This document shows, in pieces, positions 25,487-34,829 of a stretch of 34,829 nucleotides of DNA. Source of the DNA: Fibrobacter sp. (GTDB lineage: Bacteria; Fibrobacterota; Chitinivibrionia; Chitinivibrionales; Chitinispirillaceae); assembly GCA_012519985.1 (NCBI GenBank), contig JAAYPC010000003.1, positions 1 to 34,829 on the forward strand. The letters are read 5' to 3'. How positions within the stretch are numbered: the first letter of the stretch is position 1; every line of letters starts with the position of its first letter. Position numbers and translations under genes: made by a program. The notes below the pieces were generated by a model. It was not told where the DNA came from. It ran no database searches and was given only the letters and a program-made list of their open reading frames with translations.

Positions 25487-28396
25487 TTAACGCTTTATAC
25501 CTGCTTTTACGCTGTGTTTGTATGGTGATCCTTTGATTGTTTTGCCGTTGATCATAAAAAGATAACTGCCTGTCCCCACCAGCCGTCTGTTTTCATTTCT
25601 TCCATCCCAGATTATTCCATAATTGTAAATGGAATTGGGGTTAGCTTTCAGAAGTTTCAGATCACGTCGGATAACATTTCCCACAGCATCATAAACAATT
25701 ACTCTCCCGAATGATGCTTTCGGGTCAAGAGTGTCTTTGGAATGCAGAGGCGCTAATGGAACTTCTGTCTGTATGGAAATCAATGTAACAGATGGATTCT
25801 TAATATCCTTCAATATATTACGGTAGAAATCGATCAGGTTTTTAGGCAATCGGTCAAGAATATTGTCCCTGCCTGGGGTAAATGGATTTGGCAAAACTGC
25901 AGTTATTCTCTTTGGAGCACTGGTAACCACAACTGTGTCTGGAATCAAACCATCCTGGGAGACAATAATAACAGTCTGATGATTGGAACTTTTCCTCTCA
26001 CTTGTTACCTTGGTCGTAAATCCATGCGAAGGAGATACACTGGCAACATCGCTATCCTTACTCTTCCAGTCCGCATCTTTTGCAAAACCAATGAAATTAC
26101 CAAACTGATCCAGCACAATCGCATAAATAACAGTCGAATGATCATCTTCACCAAAATGGATTGTATCAAAAGGCTGAGGATCTGTCAGCTTGAGAGTATC
26201 TTTAACAATCTGCAGGCTGTATGGTTTGTCAGGTATTACAATGATATCCAGTTCCTTGTGTGATGGAGGCCGGTTTTTAGAATCCGGATCGGCAAAATCG
26301 GCTCTCAAGGTATATTTTCCGGTTTTAATACTGCTAAAAGTAGTAAGATTGCCCTCATCTGGATCTAAACTGGCATCTGATCTGCCTGAGGTTAGTTTCC
26401 ATTTGATATCCTGGTCAAAATGGGACATCCAGACATCGTTGGTATCAAATATATGCCCGTAAACCGTGAAAGATTTCCCTGCAGTTACAGTGACCTCTTT
26501 CCCAAGAGTGGTGAGTTTGGAAGGATCACCTGGTTTGTCATATAGCCGGATGATATATGGGTCGGGAGCCTTTTTGATGTGCAGAACTACTTTTCCCCTG
26601 AACTTTCTGTCAGGATATTCCGGATCGGTGAAAGTAGCCCTGAGAGTTACATAGAAATCAAACTCCGTTGCAGTATAAACGGTATAAGAACCGGTTTCCG
26701 GATTAAGCTTCCCTTTGTTATCAGGATCAGCAGTCCAGACAAGTTTTTTATCAAATTCGATGAAATGAGAATCAGATGTATCGAAAACGCGTCCATAAAT
26801 GGTATCACAGATATCTACTTCCAGAGTATCATTCTCAGAAATAATAGCATCGAAATCATCTTTATCGGTGTATAACTTGACAACATATTGCTTCGGCGGA
26901 GGGGCGGCACCAATAAACAATTGAACACTGCATGAAAGATATTCATCAGGATTGTTAGGATTTTTGAGCCTTGCAGTCAGAAGGACCTGTGAATTGGCAG
27001 TGTTCGAGGTGAATACTGTATGTTCTCCTTTAACAGCACTCAGCTTTCCATGTTGCTCAGGAGAGATATCCCACAGAAGCAGACTGTCGTACTCGAAGAC
27101 CCAGTTGCCATCTTTGTCAAACACATGGCCATAAACCGGATAGGACTCTTTGTAGCCAACTGAATCGGAAGAACCTATTGGGGTTAAGATGGTAATATCC
27201 CCTGGTTCTCTATACAATTTTATGGTGAAATCAGGAGCAGGAAGTACATAAAAGACGATACTTTTTTCCGATTTTCTGCCATTTTCAGGATCTGTGAAAG
27301 AAGCGGTTACTATCACCTCAGTATTTGCTTTATTTGCTGTAAGTACTGTGGCAGAACCTTTGGTACTACTTAGTGATGCATCTTCAGAAGATGATATTTT
27401 CCAGGTGATTAAACTGTCGTATTCCTTTCTCCATTGCTCAAGACTATCGATAATATGTCCATAGAGAGGAAAGGGAACACCTTCAGTAATGGTGTCAGAG
27501 GAGCCAAGCGGCGGATTATCATTGGTATTTGGTTCACCTGGTTTTCCATAGATGTAGAGGTTTGATGGAGGCGCAAAAATATTGGAGGTGATCCACAGAT
27601 GTGATTCCCTTGAGTGGCGTTCTGCATAAAACACATCAAGCGTGTAGGTTTTACCAATCTGAAGTCCCTCAATTTCATCCAGAATTATTGAATCTTTGGT
27701 AGCTTCGTGAATGCCGCCCAGATCCAGGGCGAGTTTATTATTAATGAAAACCCAGACATCATCATCACCATTAAAATGAAAGACCAAGCCTTCCCTCATC
27801 ACAAACTTCCAGTTCAGTTCCATGGTGAAGGCATAGTTATGATCTCCGATTTGAGAGCTATCGGAGCAATGATAGTTCCATTCGCTACCAAAGCCTCGCC
27901 CATCCAGAGGGAAAAAATCATCATCTCTGAACTGATACATTCCGTCTGACTGTAGCTCAAATTTCAGGGAATCATAAATAACGAAATTAATGAAAGAGGT
28001 ATCATGTGATATTGTGTCTATTCCCTCGTAGGTCACTTCCTGTTCAAATTCGTTATTTGGATCGGTATAGCCTTTATATGGAGCTCTGGGAGAATAGACC
28101 GGAATAGTTCTGTCACCCTCTTTGAAGGGTCTGAACCATTTTTTTATGTAATAATTCATATATGGAGATTTGCCAGGACGGGGCTTGCGATCTTCATCAA
28201 GTGTCGAATCCACCATCCCTGTACGGGGTCCACCGTAATGGGCAGCTTCAAACTCGGGATTACTGCGATCGGAGTGAAAGTCATAATAAGTAACCTTCAC
28301 CCAAACAGCCTGAGGTTGTTCCTGTGAAAATGAATTTGAAAAAAGAAAAAGTGTAACTGCCAGCAGCACACCCAATCCGGTTGTAAGACGGTTCAT
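25487..28396 (-). CDS. Secreted fibro-slime-domain protein with Ig-like repeats
   Basis: 969 residues from the ATG at 28396 (ribosome site GGGAG), preceded by a longer, less likely frame. Signal peptide about 1-24 (cleavage near NSFS/Q). A fibro-slime domain covers about 130-275, with the hallmarks FHFNGDDDVWVFINNKLALDLGG (abridged: GDDDVW at 210-215) and GKTYTLDVFYAERHSRESHLW. Then come four similar units of about 105 residues (about 280-386, 390-496, 503-608, 613-720), each with a YGxPGD-like start, VYGHVFD and a following Trp, plus a fifth, diverged unit. The C-terminus (PNPFTPGRDN, VIYDAVGNVIRRD, WDGRNENRRLVGTGSYLF) is FlgD-like and resembles sorting domains of the type IX kind. Fibro-slime proteins occur in Fibrobacter surface material and in some PA14-like adhesins. 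Role: adhesion or surface fibre; inferred. Confidence 0.88.
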   Translation of the reverse strand: MNRLTTGLGVLLAVTLFLFSNSFSQEQPQAVWVKVTYYDFHSDRSNPEFEAAHYGGPRTGMVDSTLDEDRKPRPGKSPYMNYYIKKWFRPFKEGDRTIPVYSPRAPYKGYTDPNNEFEQEVTYEGIDTISHDTSFINFVIYDSLKFELQSDGMYQFRDDDFFPLDGRGFGSEWNYHCSDSSQIGDHNYAFTMELNWKFVMREGLVFHFNGDDDVWVFINNKLALDLGGIHEATKDSIILDEIEGLQIGKTYTLDVFYAERHSRESHLWITSNIFAPPSNLYIYGKPGEPNTNDNPPLGSSDTITEGVPFPLYGHIIDSLEQWRKEYDSLITWKISSSEDASLSSTKGSATVLTANKANTEVIVTASFTDPENGRKSEKSIVFYVLPAPDFTIKLYREPGDITILTPIGSSDSVGYKESYPVYGHVFDKDGNWVFEYDSLLLWDISPEQHGKLSAVKGEHTVFTSNTANSQVLLTARLKNPNNPDEYLSCSVQLFIGAAPPPKQYVVKLYTDKDDFDAIISENDTLEVDICDTIYGRVFDTSDSHFIEFDKKLVWTADPDNKGKLNPETGSYTVYTATEFDFYVTLRATFTDPEYPDRKFRGKVVLHIKKAPDPYIIRLYDKPGDPSKLTTLGKEVTVTAGKSFTVYGHIFDTNDVWMSHFDQDIKWKLTSGRSDASLDPDEGNLTTFSSIKTGKYTLRADFADPDSKNRPPSHKELDIIVIPDKPYSLQIVKDTLKLTDPQPFDTIHFGEDDHSTVIYAIVLDQFGNFIGFAKDADWKSKDSDVASVSPSHGFTTKVTSERKSSNHQTVIIVSQDGLIPDTVVVTSAPKRITAVLPNPFTPGRDNILDRLPKNLIDFYRNILKDIKNPSVTLISIQTEVPLAPLHSKDTLDPKASFGRVIVYDAVGNVIRRDLKLLKANPNSIYNYGIIWDGRNENRRLVGTGSYLFMINGKTIKGSPYKHSVKAGIKR

Positions 28397-28533
28397 TTTA
28401 TCTCTCCCAGGGAACTTAATCTGAATTCTTGGACAGCACAATCGATTCCGGACCAGTAGTCAGAAGAATATAAATTAGCGCACTAGCCCATTTAGTATTA
28501 AGCAGAGCAAGTCAGGTTCACATCAAATTAATG

Positions 28534-29427
28534 TCACGCCCTTGGGTGAGCCTGTTTATAGATCTTGAGCAGGTGCTCTTTAGAAATATGGGTATAAACC
28601 TGAGTGGTGGAAAGTGATGCATGCCCCAGCAGCTCTTTGACTGCCCTGATATCTGCCCCCTCATCCATAAGGTGAGTAGCAAAAGAGTGACGAAGCACGT
28701 GTGGACTTTTTTTCTTCTGATTGCTGACCAGCGATAATTTCTGCTGAACAATCCTCTCCAAACATCGAGCCGAAAGCCTTTCACCCTTTTTATTTGTAAA
28801 AAGAGGCGAATCAGGAGAAAGGGCTTTTTTGCGCAATTTCAGGTAACGATTCATTACCTCAATTGCCACAGTGGTCAATGGTACAATCCTCTCCTTACGT
28901 CCCTTCCCTATAACCTTTATCATCTCCTGGCTCTTATTAACAGAACCAATATTCAGGCCTTGAAGTTCTGATAAACGGATACCGCTTCCATAAAAAAATT
29001 CCAGTATAGCATGATTGCGGTACTCAAGTTCATCGCCATTCTCAGGTACTCGCAGCTCTTTGATCTGATTCTGGGTCAGAAAGACAGGAAGCGGTTTATC
29101 CAGTTTAGGTGTGGCAATAACCTTTGTGGGATTTATTCGAATGTATTTTTTCCTGAGGCAGTATTTTGAGAGACTTTTGAGTGCTGCAATCTTTCTGGCT
29201 ACCGATCGGGGTTTCAATCCATCATTACTCAATTTGAATGTGAAACCGCGCAGATTACCCTTTTTCATTGCATCTTCAAGAGACAAGGGGATTTTCCTCT
29301 CCTGAAGAAAATTTACAAATTGATTAAGATCCCGTTTATAGGCAATCACAGTATGGTCAGAGAAGTTTTTCTCTTTTTTAAGGTACTGCAGAAAGTCTTC
29401 TATAATATGTACAATGTTTTCTGACAT
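28534..29427 (-). CDS. Xer-type tyrosine site-specific recombinase
   Basis: 297 residues, the usual XerC/XerD length, from the ATG at 29427 (a GTG six codons upstream is also possible). An N-terminal SAM-like core-binding domain (about 1-95) precedes the catalytic domain with the full set R151 (GSGIRLSEL), K175, H243 and R246 (HVLRHSFATHL), H269 (LLGHAS) and the nucleophile Y278 (TQVYTHI). The ending IYKQAHPRA is typical. It resolves chromosome dimers at dif together with a partner. Only one Xer gene is in the window, and no dif-like site was found near it. XerC and XerD cannot be told apart here, so no symbol is given. Confidence 0.94.
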   Translation of the reverse strand: MSENIVHIIEDFLQYLKKEKNFSDHTVIAYKRDLNQFVNFLQERKIPLSLEDAMKKGNLRGFTFKLSNDGLKPRSVARKIAALKSLSKYCLRKKYIRINPTKVIATPKLDKPLPVFLTQNQIKELRVPENGDELEYRNHAILEFFYGSGIRLSELQGLNIGSVNKSQEMIKVIGKGRKERIVPLTTVAIEVMNRYLKLRKKALSPDSPLFTNKKGERLSARCLERIVQQKLSLVSNQKKKSPHVLRHSFATHLMDEGADIRAVKELLGHASLSTTQVYTHISKEHLLKIYKQAHPRA

Positions 29428-29532
29428 CTCAATCACTCTTTTCACTAAATAAAACCGATCAAAAGCAATAAGATAGACGCTGAACAGTTACAAAAAAACT
29501 ATATTTTATTTTTAATAAATCAAAGGAGATAT

Positions 29533-30426
29533 ATGGTAAAAGGAATAATTCTTGCCGGGGGATCAGGGACAAGACTATACCCGGTAACAATAGCGGTCAG
29601 CAAACAACTGATGCCAATTTATGACAAACCAATGATCTATTATCCTTTATCCATTTTAATGCTTGCCGGAATCCGGGATATTCTGATCATTACTACACCA
29701 GACGATTCTTCCTGTTTTCAAAAGCTTCTGGGTGACGGGTCTCAATGGGGAATTTCCTTGTCTTATGCCCAACAACCCCGTCCGGAAGGCTTAGCCCAGG
29801 CCTTTATTATAGGAAAAGAATTCATAGGAAATGACAGAGTCGCATTGATTCTGGGAGATAATATTTTCTGGGGGCATGGACTTCCGCAAAACCTCGAACA
29901 GGCTGTCAAACGTCCCGAAGGTGCAACAGTATTTGCCTATCGGGTAAACGATCCCCACCGTTATGGAGTTGTAGAATTTGACAGCACAGGCAAAGCTTTG
30001 AGCCTGGAGGAAAAACCGGTTCAGCCCAAATCCAATTACGCTGTCACAGGCTTATACTTCTACGATTCTCTGGTCTCTGAATATGCTTCATCGCTAAAAC
30101 CCTCCCAAAGAGGAGAACTGGAAATCACCGATCTTAACAAAATATATCTGAACCGAGGAGAACTTAATGCAGTTATTCTTGGCAGAGGTATTGCCTGGCT
30201 GGATACCGGAACACATGAAGCCATGCTTCAGGCCTCTGTATTTGTTGAAACTATTCAATCCCGTCAAGGATTGAAGGTGTGTTGCCCGGAGGAGATTGCT
30301 TATCGAAACGGTTATATCTCAGAAGAGAAACTGCTGGAACTTTCAAATCCAATGCAAAAGAATAATTATGGTAAATACCTCAGAGACTTAGTATTAAAGC
30401 CGGAAAGTGTAAATGGAAATTTATAA
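29533..30426 (+). CDS. rfbA: Glucose-1-phosphate thymidylyltransferase RfbA
   Basis: 297 residues, normal for RfbA/RmlA. The nucleotide-binding loop [17 protein letters not shown] (from residue 9), [50 protein letters not shown] and the C-terminal [14 protein letters not shown] are all present. It makes dTDP-glucose from dTTP and glucose-1-phosphate, the first step to dTDP-rhamnose and related sugars of surface glycans. An AAAGGAG ribosome site precedes the ATG. rfbC starts inside its last codons (14-base overlap), so the two are translationally coupled; rfbB and rfbD are not in the window. Confidence 0.96.
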   Translation: MVKGIILAGGSGTRLYPVTIAVSKQLMPIYDKPMIYYPLSILMLAGIRDILIITTPDDSSCFQKLLGDGSQWGISLSYAQQPRPEGLAQAFIIGKEFIGNDRVALILGDNIFWGHGLPQNLEQAVKRPEGATVFAYRVNDPHRYGVVEFDSTGKALSLEEKPVQPKSNYAVTGLYFYDSLVSEYASSLKPSQRGELEITDLNKIYLNRGELNAVILGRGIAWLDTGTHEAMLQASVFVETIQSRQGLKVCCPEEIAYRNGYISEEKLLELSNPMQKNNYGKYLRDLVLKPESVNGNL

Positions 30427-30958
30427 AAACGAAATCGAAGGGCTTTTATTGATCAAGCCGGATGTATTTGTGGATAATCGTGGTTTTTTTCTGGAATCCT
30501 ACTCTCAGAAAAAATTTATGGATGCGGGTATCGACTGTCTATTTATACAAGATAACCATTCCAGGTCCGAACAGGTCGGTGTTATCCGAGGATTGCATTT
30601 TCAGAAACCGCCTTTTGCCCAGAGTAAGCTTATCAGGGTCACCAGGGGAGCAATACTGGATATAGCCGTAGACCTGCGAAAAAATTCACCCACTTATGGC
30701 ATGTGGAAATGCTTCGAGTTGACCGAGAAAAACTATCTGATGTTATTCATACCTCAGGGCTTTGCGCACGGGTTCTGTACCCTCTGTCCTGGAACAGAGG
30801 TGCAATATAAGGTAGATAATCTGTATGCTCCTCAATTTGACAGCGGCATCAGATGGGATGATCCGACCATAGCAGTTAACTGGCCAGTCAAAGATCCCAT
30901 TCTTTCCAAAAAAGATGCTTCACTTCCTTTTTTAAAGGAGACAGAATCACCATTCTGA
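30413..30958 (+). CDS. rfbC: dTDP-4-dehydrorhamnose 3,5-epimerase RfbC
   Basis: 181 residues, cupin fold of the RmlC family. [18 protein letters not shown] carries the catalytic base H62 and K72; [22 protein letters not shown] (H119) and QYKVDNLY (Y132) follow in the conserved order. It epimerises C3 and C5 of dTDP-4-keto-6-deoxyglucose. The gene overlaps rfbA by 14 bases. Its stop lies only 7 bases before the 3' end of the convergent ftsH gene, so there is no room for a terminator of its own outside coding sequence. The 4,6-dehydratase (rfbB) and reductase (rfbD) must be encoded elsewhere. Confidence 0.96.
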   Translation: MEIYKNEIEGLLLIKPDVFVDNRGFFLESYSQKKFMDAGIDCLFIQDNHSRSEQVGVIRGLHFQKPPFAQSKLIRVTRGAILDIAVDLRKNSPTYGMWKCFELTEKNYLMLFIPQGFAHGFCTLCPGTEVQYKVDNLYAPQFDSGIRWDDPTIAVNWPVKDPILSKKDASLPFLKETESPF

Positions 30959-30965
30959 TCTGTTA

Positions 30966-32888
30966 CTAAGAAGCTCTCCGGTTTTGTGAATAATTCTGGT
31001 TGCTATAACCAAGGATACGATCGATATCACTGTTTTCCAGAGTTTCATATTGCAGTAAAGCTGTTGCCAGAGTGTCGAGTTTGTCACGATTATAGGTCAG
31101 CAGATCCACTGCACGCTGCTCCTGCTCGAGAATAATCCTTCGGACCTCTTCATCGATAATTCGGGCGGTCACTTCACTGAAATCTCTGTTCTGAGACAGT
31201 TCCCTGCCCAGAAACGGGTGCTCCTCTCCCTGATTGAAAGTAGTAGGTCCCAGCTTTTCACTCATCCCCCATTGGCAAACCATTTTACGGGCCAGGTTCG
31301 TTATCTGCTTTAGGTCTTCTGCAGCCCCATTGGTCATCTCATTATAAACCAACTTCTCAGAGGCTCTTCCACCCAGAGCTACCGCAATACGAGCCAGAAG
31401 ATATTTTCTGGTAAAGCTGTGTCGATCAATATCCGGAATCTGTTCGGTTGCCCCCAGAGCCCTTCCCCTGGCAATTATGGTGACTTTCTGAATAGGATCA
31501 GTTTCCGGAAGCAGTTTGGCTACCAGCGCATGCCCAGCCTCATGATAAGCCACTACCTCCTGCTCTCTGGGTTCCAGTTTATCCTCACGCTCTGCACCAA
31601 GAAGGATCTTATCCTGAGCCTCTTCAAAATCGTGAATATCCACAAAGCTCTTATTTTTACGGCCTGCCAGAAGCGCGGCTTCATTTACCAGGTTTCTTAA
31701 ATCGGCTCCTGAGAAACCCACTGTTCGGGCAGCTATATTTTCTAACTGCACCGATTCATCTGTAGGTACGTTTGCCGCATGAATCTTAAGGATTTCGATT
31801 CTGGCATTCTTCTGTGGAAGATCAAGAGTGATCTGACGATCAAAACGCCCTGGCCTGGTAAGTGCAGGATCAAGCACATCGGGACGATTAGTAGCCGCAA
31901 TAACTACCACCGATTCATGAGGTTCAAATCCATCCATCTCTGTAAGTATCTGGTTTAATGTCTGCTCCCGCTCATCATGACTTCCACCCAGTCCAGTACC
32001 TCTTACCCTGCCCACAGAATCCAGCTCATCTATGAAGATGATAGCCGGAGACTCTTTCTTGGCAATCTCAAACATATCCCTGACCCTTGAGGCACCCACT
32101 CCTACAAACATTTCTATAAATTCAGAGCCACTGGTACTAAAAAAAGGGACCCCCGCTTCACCAGCAGTTGCTCTGGCCAGAAGAGTCTTTCCGGTGCCCG
32201 GAGGTCCCATCAATAATACTCCTTTGGGAATAGTTGCACCCAAACGGGCAAACCGCGCCGGATCTTTAAGGTACTCTACTATTTCCTGAAGATCCTTTTT
32301 GGCATTGGAGAGCCCGGCCACATTCTGATATCGGGTTGCACACATCTCTTTACGAAACCGCTTTGCTCTGGATTTACCAATCCCAAAAATGGAAGTCCCT
32401 GGCATCCCTTTCATCTGACTGGAAATCTTTTTGCCGGCATAAAGAAAATACCCCAGCAAAAGAAGCCAGGGAAATAAGAGCAATAAAATGCTCATCCACC
32501 AGGATGATGTCTCTTTGTCCTCAGCTCTTATTAACACCTGATTCGCTTCCAACATGCTCATCAGTGTGGGATCCTCCAATTGAGGCATCGTAGTCATAAA
32601 GTTCTGATAGGTGATGGAATCAACCACATTGCTATGAACACCACTAACCCGGTATCCATCCCGAAATTTACCCTGAATATGAGTTCCCTTAAAAAAAACC
32701 TCAGCAATATTTCCGCTTCTGAGCTGCTCTTTAAATACTGAATAGGCTAACTCTACCTGTCCCCCTGCATTAATTGAACTGAAAAAATAGGAAAAAAGAA
32801 CTGTCAGGATAACTCCCCACAAAAGAAATCGCCAAATCGAAATCTTGGGTTCGGATACCTTCGGACGGTCAGGGATCTCTTTTGACAT
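30966..32888 (-). CDS. ftsH: ATP-dependent membrane zinc protease FtsH
   Basis: 640 residues from the ATG at 32888, which has a GAGGGG ribosome site; 19 codons upstream are open but not needed. Two membrane segments (about 19-38 and 131-150) frame a periplasmic domain. The AAA+ domain has Walker A GPPGTGKT (228-235), Walker B IIFIDELD (to 290), the SRH region RPGRFDR (345-351) and [14 protein letters not shown]. The protease domain has HEAGH (H449, E450, H453) and the later GAAEDL aspartate as third zinc ligand. FtsH degrades misfolded membrane proteins and regulators, often including LpxC. It works in the same membrane quality control as HtpX. It is divergent from the small acidic gene at 33026. 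Confidence 0.97.
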   Translation of the reverse strand: MSKEIPDRPKVSEPKISIWRFLLWGVILTVLFSYFFSSINAGGQVELAYSVFKEQLRSGNIAEVFFKGTHIQGKFRDGYRVSGVHSNVVDSITYQNFMTTMPQLEDPTLMSMLEANQVLIRAEDKETSSWWMSILLLLFPWLLLLGYFLYAGKKISSQMKGMPGTSIFGIGKSRAKRFRKEMCATRYQNVAGLSNAKKDLQEIVEYLKDPARFARLGATIPKGVLLMGPPGTGKTLLARATAGEAGVPFFSTSGSEFIEMFVGVGASRVRDMFEIAKKESPAIIFIDELDSVGRVRGTGLGGSHDEREQTLNQILTEMDGFEPHESVVVIAATNRPDVLDPALTRPGRFDRQITLDLPQKNARIEILKIHAANVPTDESVQLENIAARTVGFSGADLRNLVNEAALLAGRKNKSFVDIHDFEEAQDKILLGAEREDKLEPREQEVVAYHEAGHALVAKLLPETDPIQKVTIIARGRALGATEQIPDIDRHSFTRKYLLARIAVALGGRASEKLVYNEMTNGAAEDLKQITNLARKMVCQWGMSEKLGPTTFNQGEEHPFLGRELSQNRDFSEVTARIIDEEVRRIILEQEQRAVDLLTYNRDKLDTLATALLQYETLENSDIDRILGYSNQNYSQNRRAS

Positions 32889-33025
32889 GGCTTTGCCCCT
32901 CAAATCTGGTTTCTGTCTGCCAATTATTTGAAGAGCAAAAGGCATTCCGAAATAAAATGTCTGGAGAAATGGCGCTGCAATTGCTAAAAGAATCTCAATG
33001 ATAACATCGTCACAGGAGAACCATT

Positions 33026-33325
33026 ATGCGATATGATGAACTTTCTCTGCTTGCCCGTAAAGTTATCGAAAAGGCAGGTATAATCTCTGATCCCCTTAAA
33101 GTAGATCTGGAAAATATGATGATCGAATGCGACTCAGAAAACCGTTTCCTTAACTCCATGTTAGATTATGTGGAAATCATTCAGGACGATCCACTTGAAT
33201 ATCTTAACAATTCCGATTATGACACCTCTACCGATCTTTCCTCATTCAAAAAGGCTATCGATGACCTTCACGGCTCAATAATCAGGACTATCTCTGTCCC
33301 CCTGAGTTCCCGAAACCAAAGCTGA
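33026..33325 (+). CDS. Small acidic hypothetical protein
   Basis: 99 residues with a good AGGAG ribosome site seven bases before the ATG. The sequence is acidic and probably mostly helical (ELSLLARKVIEKAG, LKVDLENMMIECDSENRFLNSMLDYVEII), with no signal peptide, membrane segment or Cys cluster. I recognise no family. It lies alone between the divergent ftsH and a convergent glycosyltransferase. A regulatory or adaptor role is possible but unsupported. Confidence 0.7.
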   Translation: MRYDELSLLARKVIEKAGIISDPLKVDLENMMIECDSENRFLNSMLDYVEIIQDDPLEYLNNSDYDTSTDLSSFKKAIDDLHGSIIRTISVPLSSRNQS

Positions 33326-33338
33326 AACAAGACTCCAA

Positions 33339-34451
33339 TCACTTGTATGGAAACCTCTCCCAGGCTTCATCCACAAACGCCTTGAATTCCTGCTCAAAAC
33401 GAGATCTGGGAAATCGTTCTGCATTCTTGCGAATCAGGTAAGGATCGAAACTACCTTCCATCGCTAAAAATTTCCTGACAGTCTCAACCAGACAAGCCGG
33501 ATCCTGCTTGTAAAAAAACAATCCGGTCTTCCCCTCAACAACCGTCTCAAGCGCCCCTCCACGGCCAAATGCTATTACCGGCAACCCCGAGGCTTGTGCC
33601 TCCACATTCACAATTCCAAAATCCTCTTCTGCAGAAAAGACAAAAGCCCTGGCCTTACTCAGCAATTCTTCTACTTTATGAGGCGGTTGTTGCCCCAAAA
33701 ACGTGATTGTTGGACCGGCTATACTTTTCAGCATCCCCTTACTGGGGCCCTCACCTATTATTAGCAAAGGAAGTTTAAGCTCGTTAAATGCCTGTATTAT
33801 TACATCCAGTCGCTTATAGGAGACCAGTCTGGAAACTGTAATAAAATAGTTATCCCGTTTTTCGCTGATAAAAAACCGCTCTACATCCACCGGCGGGTAA
33901 ATAACCTTTGCCTGACGGTTGTAGCATTTCCAGATCCGGTGTGCGATGTAATTGGAGTTGGCCACGAATTCATTTACCCTGTTGGCAGAGATCACATCCC
34001 AAATCCGTATATAATGAAGGATCATTCTGGTGATAAAACTCTTTATCCCACTCCTTAGTCCTGCTGCCTCAAGATACTCGAAAGTAAGATCCCAAACATA
34101 GCGCATCGGAGAGTGACAGTAACAGATATGAAGCTGATCAGAGGCATTAAGTACGCCCTTGGCAACTGCGTAGGATGATGAGATTATGATCTTGTATTCG
34201 CGTAAATCAAACTGTTCCACTGCCATGGGAAAAAGTGGAAGAAAGAACCGGTGATGTTTTCTGGCCAGAGGAAACCGTTGAAGAAGCGAAGTCTTTATTT
34301 TCTCGGTTTCATATATAGTACCCCTTACCTGTTCCGGATCATGAAACAGAGTGTGAATAGTACCCGGGTATAATTTATAAATCGATTGCAGTACACTCTC
34401 AGCTCCGGCTAAAGTTACCAGCCATTCATGAATTATCGCTGTTTTTACCAT
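33339..34451 (-). CDS. Glycosyltransferase family 4, mannosyltransferase-like
   Basis: 370 residues, GT-B fold. The N-terminus (AIIHEWLVTLAGAESVLQ) and CYCHSPMRYVWDL are typical of the WbaZ/RfbZ-type GT4 subgroup, many of which are mannosyltransferases of O-antigen synthesis. The donor domain has YFITVSRLVSYKRLDVII, GPTITFLGQQP and the EX7E motif in EEDFGIVNVE, followed by ASGLPVIAFGRGGALETV. It probably extends a surface polysaccharide. rfbA-rfbC lie about 2.4 kb away on the other side of ftsH, so it may share their glycan but not their transcript. Donor and linkage are not readable from the sequence. Confidence 0.9.
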   Translation of the reverse strand: MVKTAIIHEWLVTLAGAESVLQSIYKLYPGTIHTLFHDPEQVRGTIYETEKIKTSLLQRFPLARKHHRFFLPLFPMAVEQFDLREYKIIISSSYAVAKGVLNASDQLHICYCHSPMRYVWDLTFEYLEAAGLRSGIKSFITRMILHYIRIWDVISANRVNEFVANSNYIAHRIWKCYNRQAKVIYPPVDVERFFISEKRDNYFITVSRLVSYKRLDVIIQAFNELKLPLLIIGEGPSKGMLKSIAGPTITFLGQQPPHKVEELLSKARAFVFSAEEDFGIVNVEAQASGLPVIAFGRGGALETVVEGKTGLFFYKQDPACLVETVRKFLAMEGSFDPYLIRKNAERFPRSRFEQEFKAFVDEAWERFPYK

Positions 34452-34566
34452 AGCCCAATTGTATAATGATGGATTTTTGGTCGCTATAAGAAATTGGAAA
34501 GACCCAATACGAGAGTAGTGCTACCCCAATTATCTCTAAAACTGAGCTTTTTTCTCCGATATTGCA

Positions 34567-34829
34567 GTTCGGAACTCCGTCATTGCGGTTCGGAACTTCG
34601 CCATCGCTGTTCTGAACTTCGTTATCACAGTTCAGAACTTCGATACCTCACGGTTCGGAACTCCGTTATCGCTGTTCGAAGCTTCGTTATCGTTGTTCGG
34701 AACTTCGTTATCGCTGTTCGAAACTTCGATATCTCACAGTTCGGAACTCCGCTATCGCAGTTCGAAACTTCGTTATCGCTGTTCGGAACTTCGTTATCGC
34801 AGTTCCGAACTTCGTCATCGCAGTTTTGA
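34567..34829. repeat. 21-bp tandem minisatellite with 86-bp higher-order period
   Basis: Twelve head-to-tail units beginning GTTC (consensus GTTCGGAACTTCGTTATCGC plus one base) and a partial thirteenth reach the window edge. Most are 21 bases; units 4 (34630) and 8 (34716) are 23 bases, with CGATACCTCACG or CGATATCTCACA ends. Units 1, 5 and 9 share CTCCG instead of CTTCG, so the array is three copies of a four-unit block of about 86 bases. An open frame crosses it (34494 on), but the 23-base units shift the phase, so coding is unlikely. The array may continue beyond the window. Confidence 0.88.

Noticed and set aside
28441-28533. dif site next to the Xer recombinase gene
   Set aside because: No 28-bp site with two inverted 11-bp arms was found in the flanking intergenic DNA by eye.
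34567-34829. Possible CRISPR array
   Set aside because: The units abut without spacers and differ from each other only by point changes, so it is a tandem minisatellite.
34494-34829. 111-codon plus-strand open frame over the minisatellite
   Set aside because: It spans a tandem repeat whose 23-base units change the phase; the translation switches from SELRH-type to VRNFVI-type to SQFGTS-type repeats. Open frames are expected in an array of 21-bp units lacking stops.

Overview
The window looks like chromosomal DNA from a moderately AT-rich Gram-negative bacterium, most likely of the Fibrobacterota (Fibrobacter/Chitinispirillum side). The best clue is a large secreted protein at 25487-28396 with a fibro-slime-type domain, Ig-like repeats and a FlgD-like C-terminus. 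Lipid A-type acyltransferase, Spy/CpxP-like, lipoprotein and dTDP-sugar genes all point to a two-membrane envelope. The phylum call is inference from gene content only. There are no rRNA genes, no CRISPR array, no intact insertion sequence and no phage module.

Left part (1-10.9 kb): a coding-like frame running off the left edge; a compact UvrD-type helicase without a 2B domain; a HAMP-only membrane protein with a clear terminator; an AT-rich spacer with a 46-bp direct repeat before a Cys-rich Csp/DUF326 copper-binding-type protein; a glycosyltransferase; a REP-like inverted pair; hrpA; a lone receiver protein with a near-consensus sigma-70 promoter, followed by cutA; and a secreted C39-like cysteine peptidase.

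Middle (11-14 kb): an FMN-binding lipoprotein, then the least orderly part of the window. Here two tandem related secreted-protein genes are each broken by several one- or two-base slippage-type indels, followed by gene-poor DNA and tRNA-Arg(UCG) with its terminator. From 14.2 to 25.4 kb come a geranylgeranyl-reductase-like flavoprotein, a ModF-like double ATPase, a nucleoside hydrolase, a coupled B12-radical SAM/acyltransferase pair, htpX, a group of rpiB, dCMP deaminase and DUF72, and an operon of ECF sigma factor, small membrane protein and Spy-like protein that resembles metal- or envelope-stress sensing systems.

Right part (25.4-34.8 kb): the fibro-slime protein, a Xer-type recombinase, the overlapping pair rfbA-rfbC (dTDP-sugar synthesis), ftsH, a small acidic unknown, a GT4 glycosyltransferase, and at the very edge a 21-bp minisatellite arranged in an 86-bp higher-order period. 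Envelope and surface functions dominate: O-antigen-type sugars and glycosyltransferases, lipid acylation, membrane proteolysis (FtsH, HtpX) and periplasmic stress. No single undescribed multi-gene system stands out. The strongest leads are the slippage-broken lipoprotein pair, the ECF/Spy operon with a duplicated Cys-Pro-Met tail, the radical SAM/acyltransferase pair and the higher-order minisatellite.
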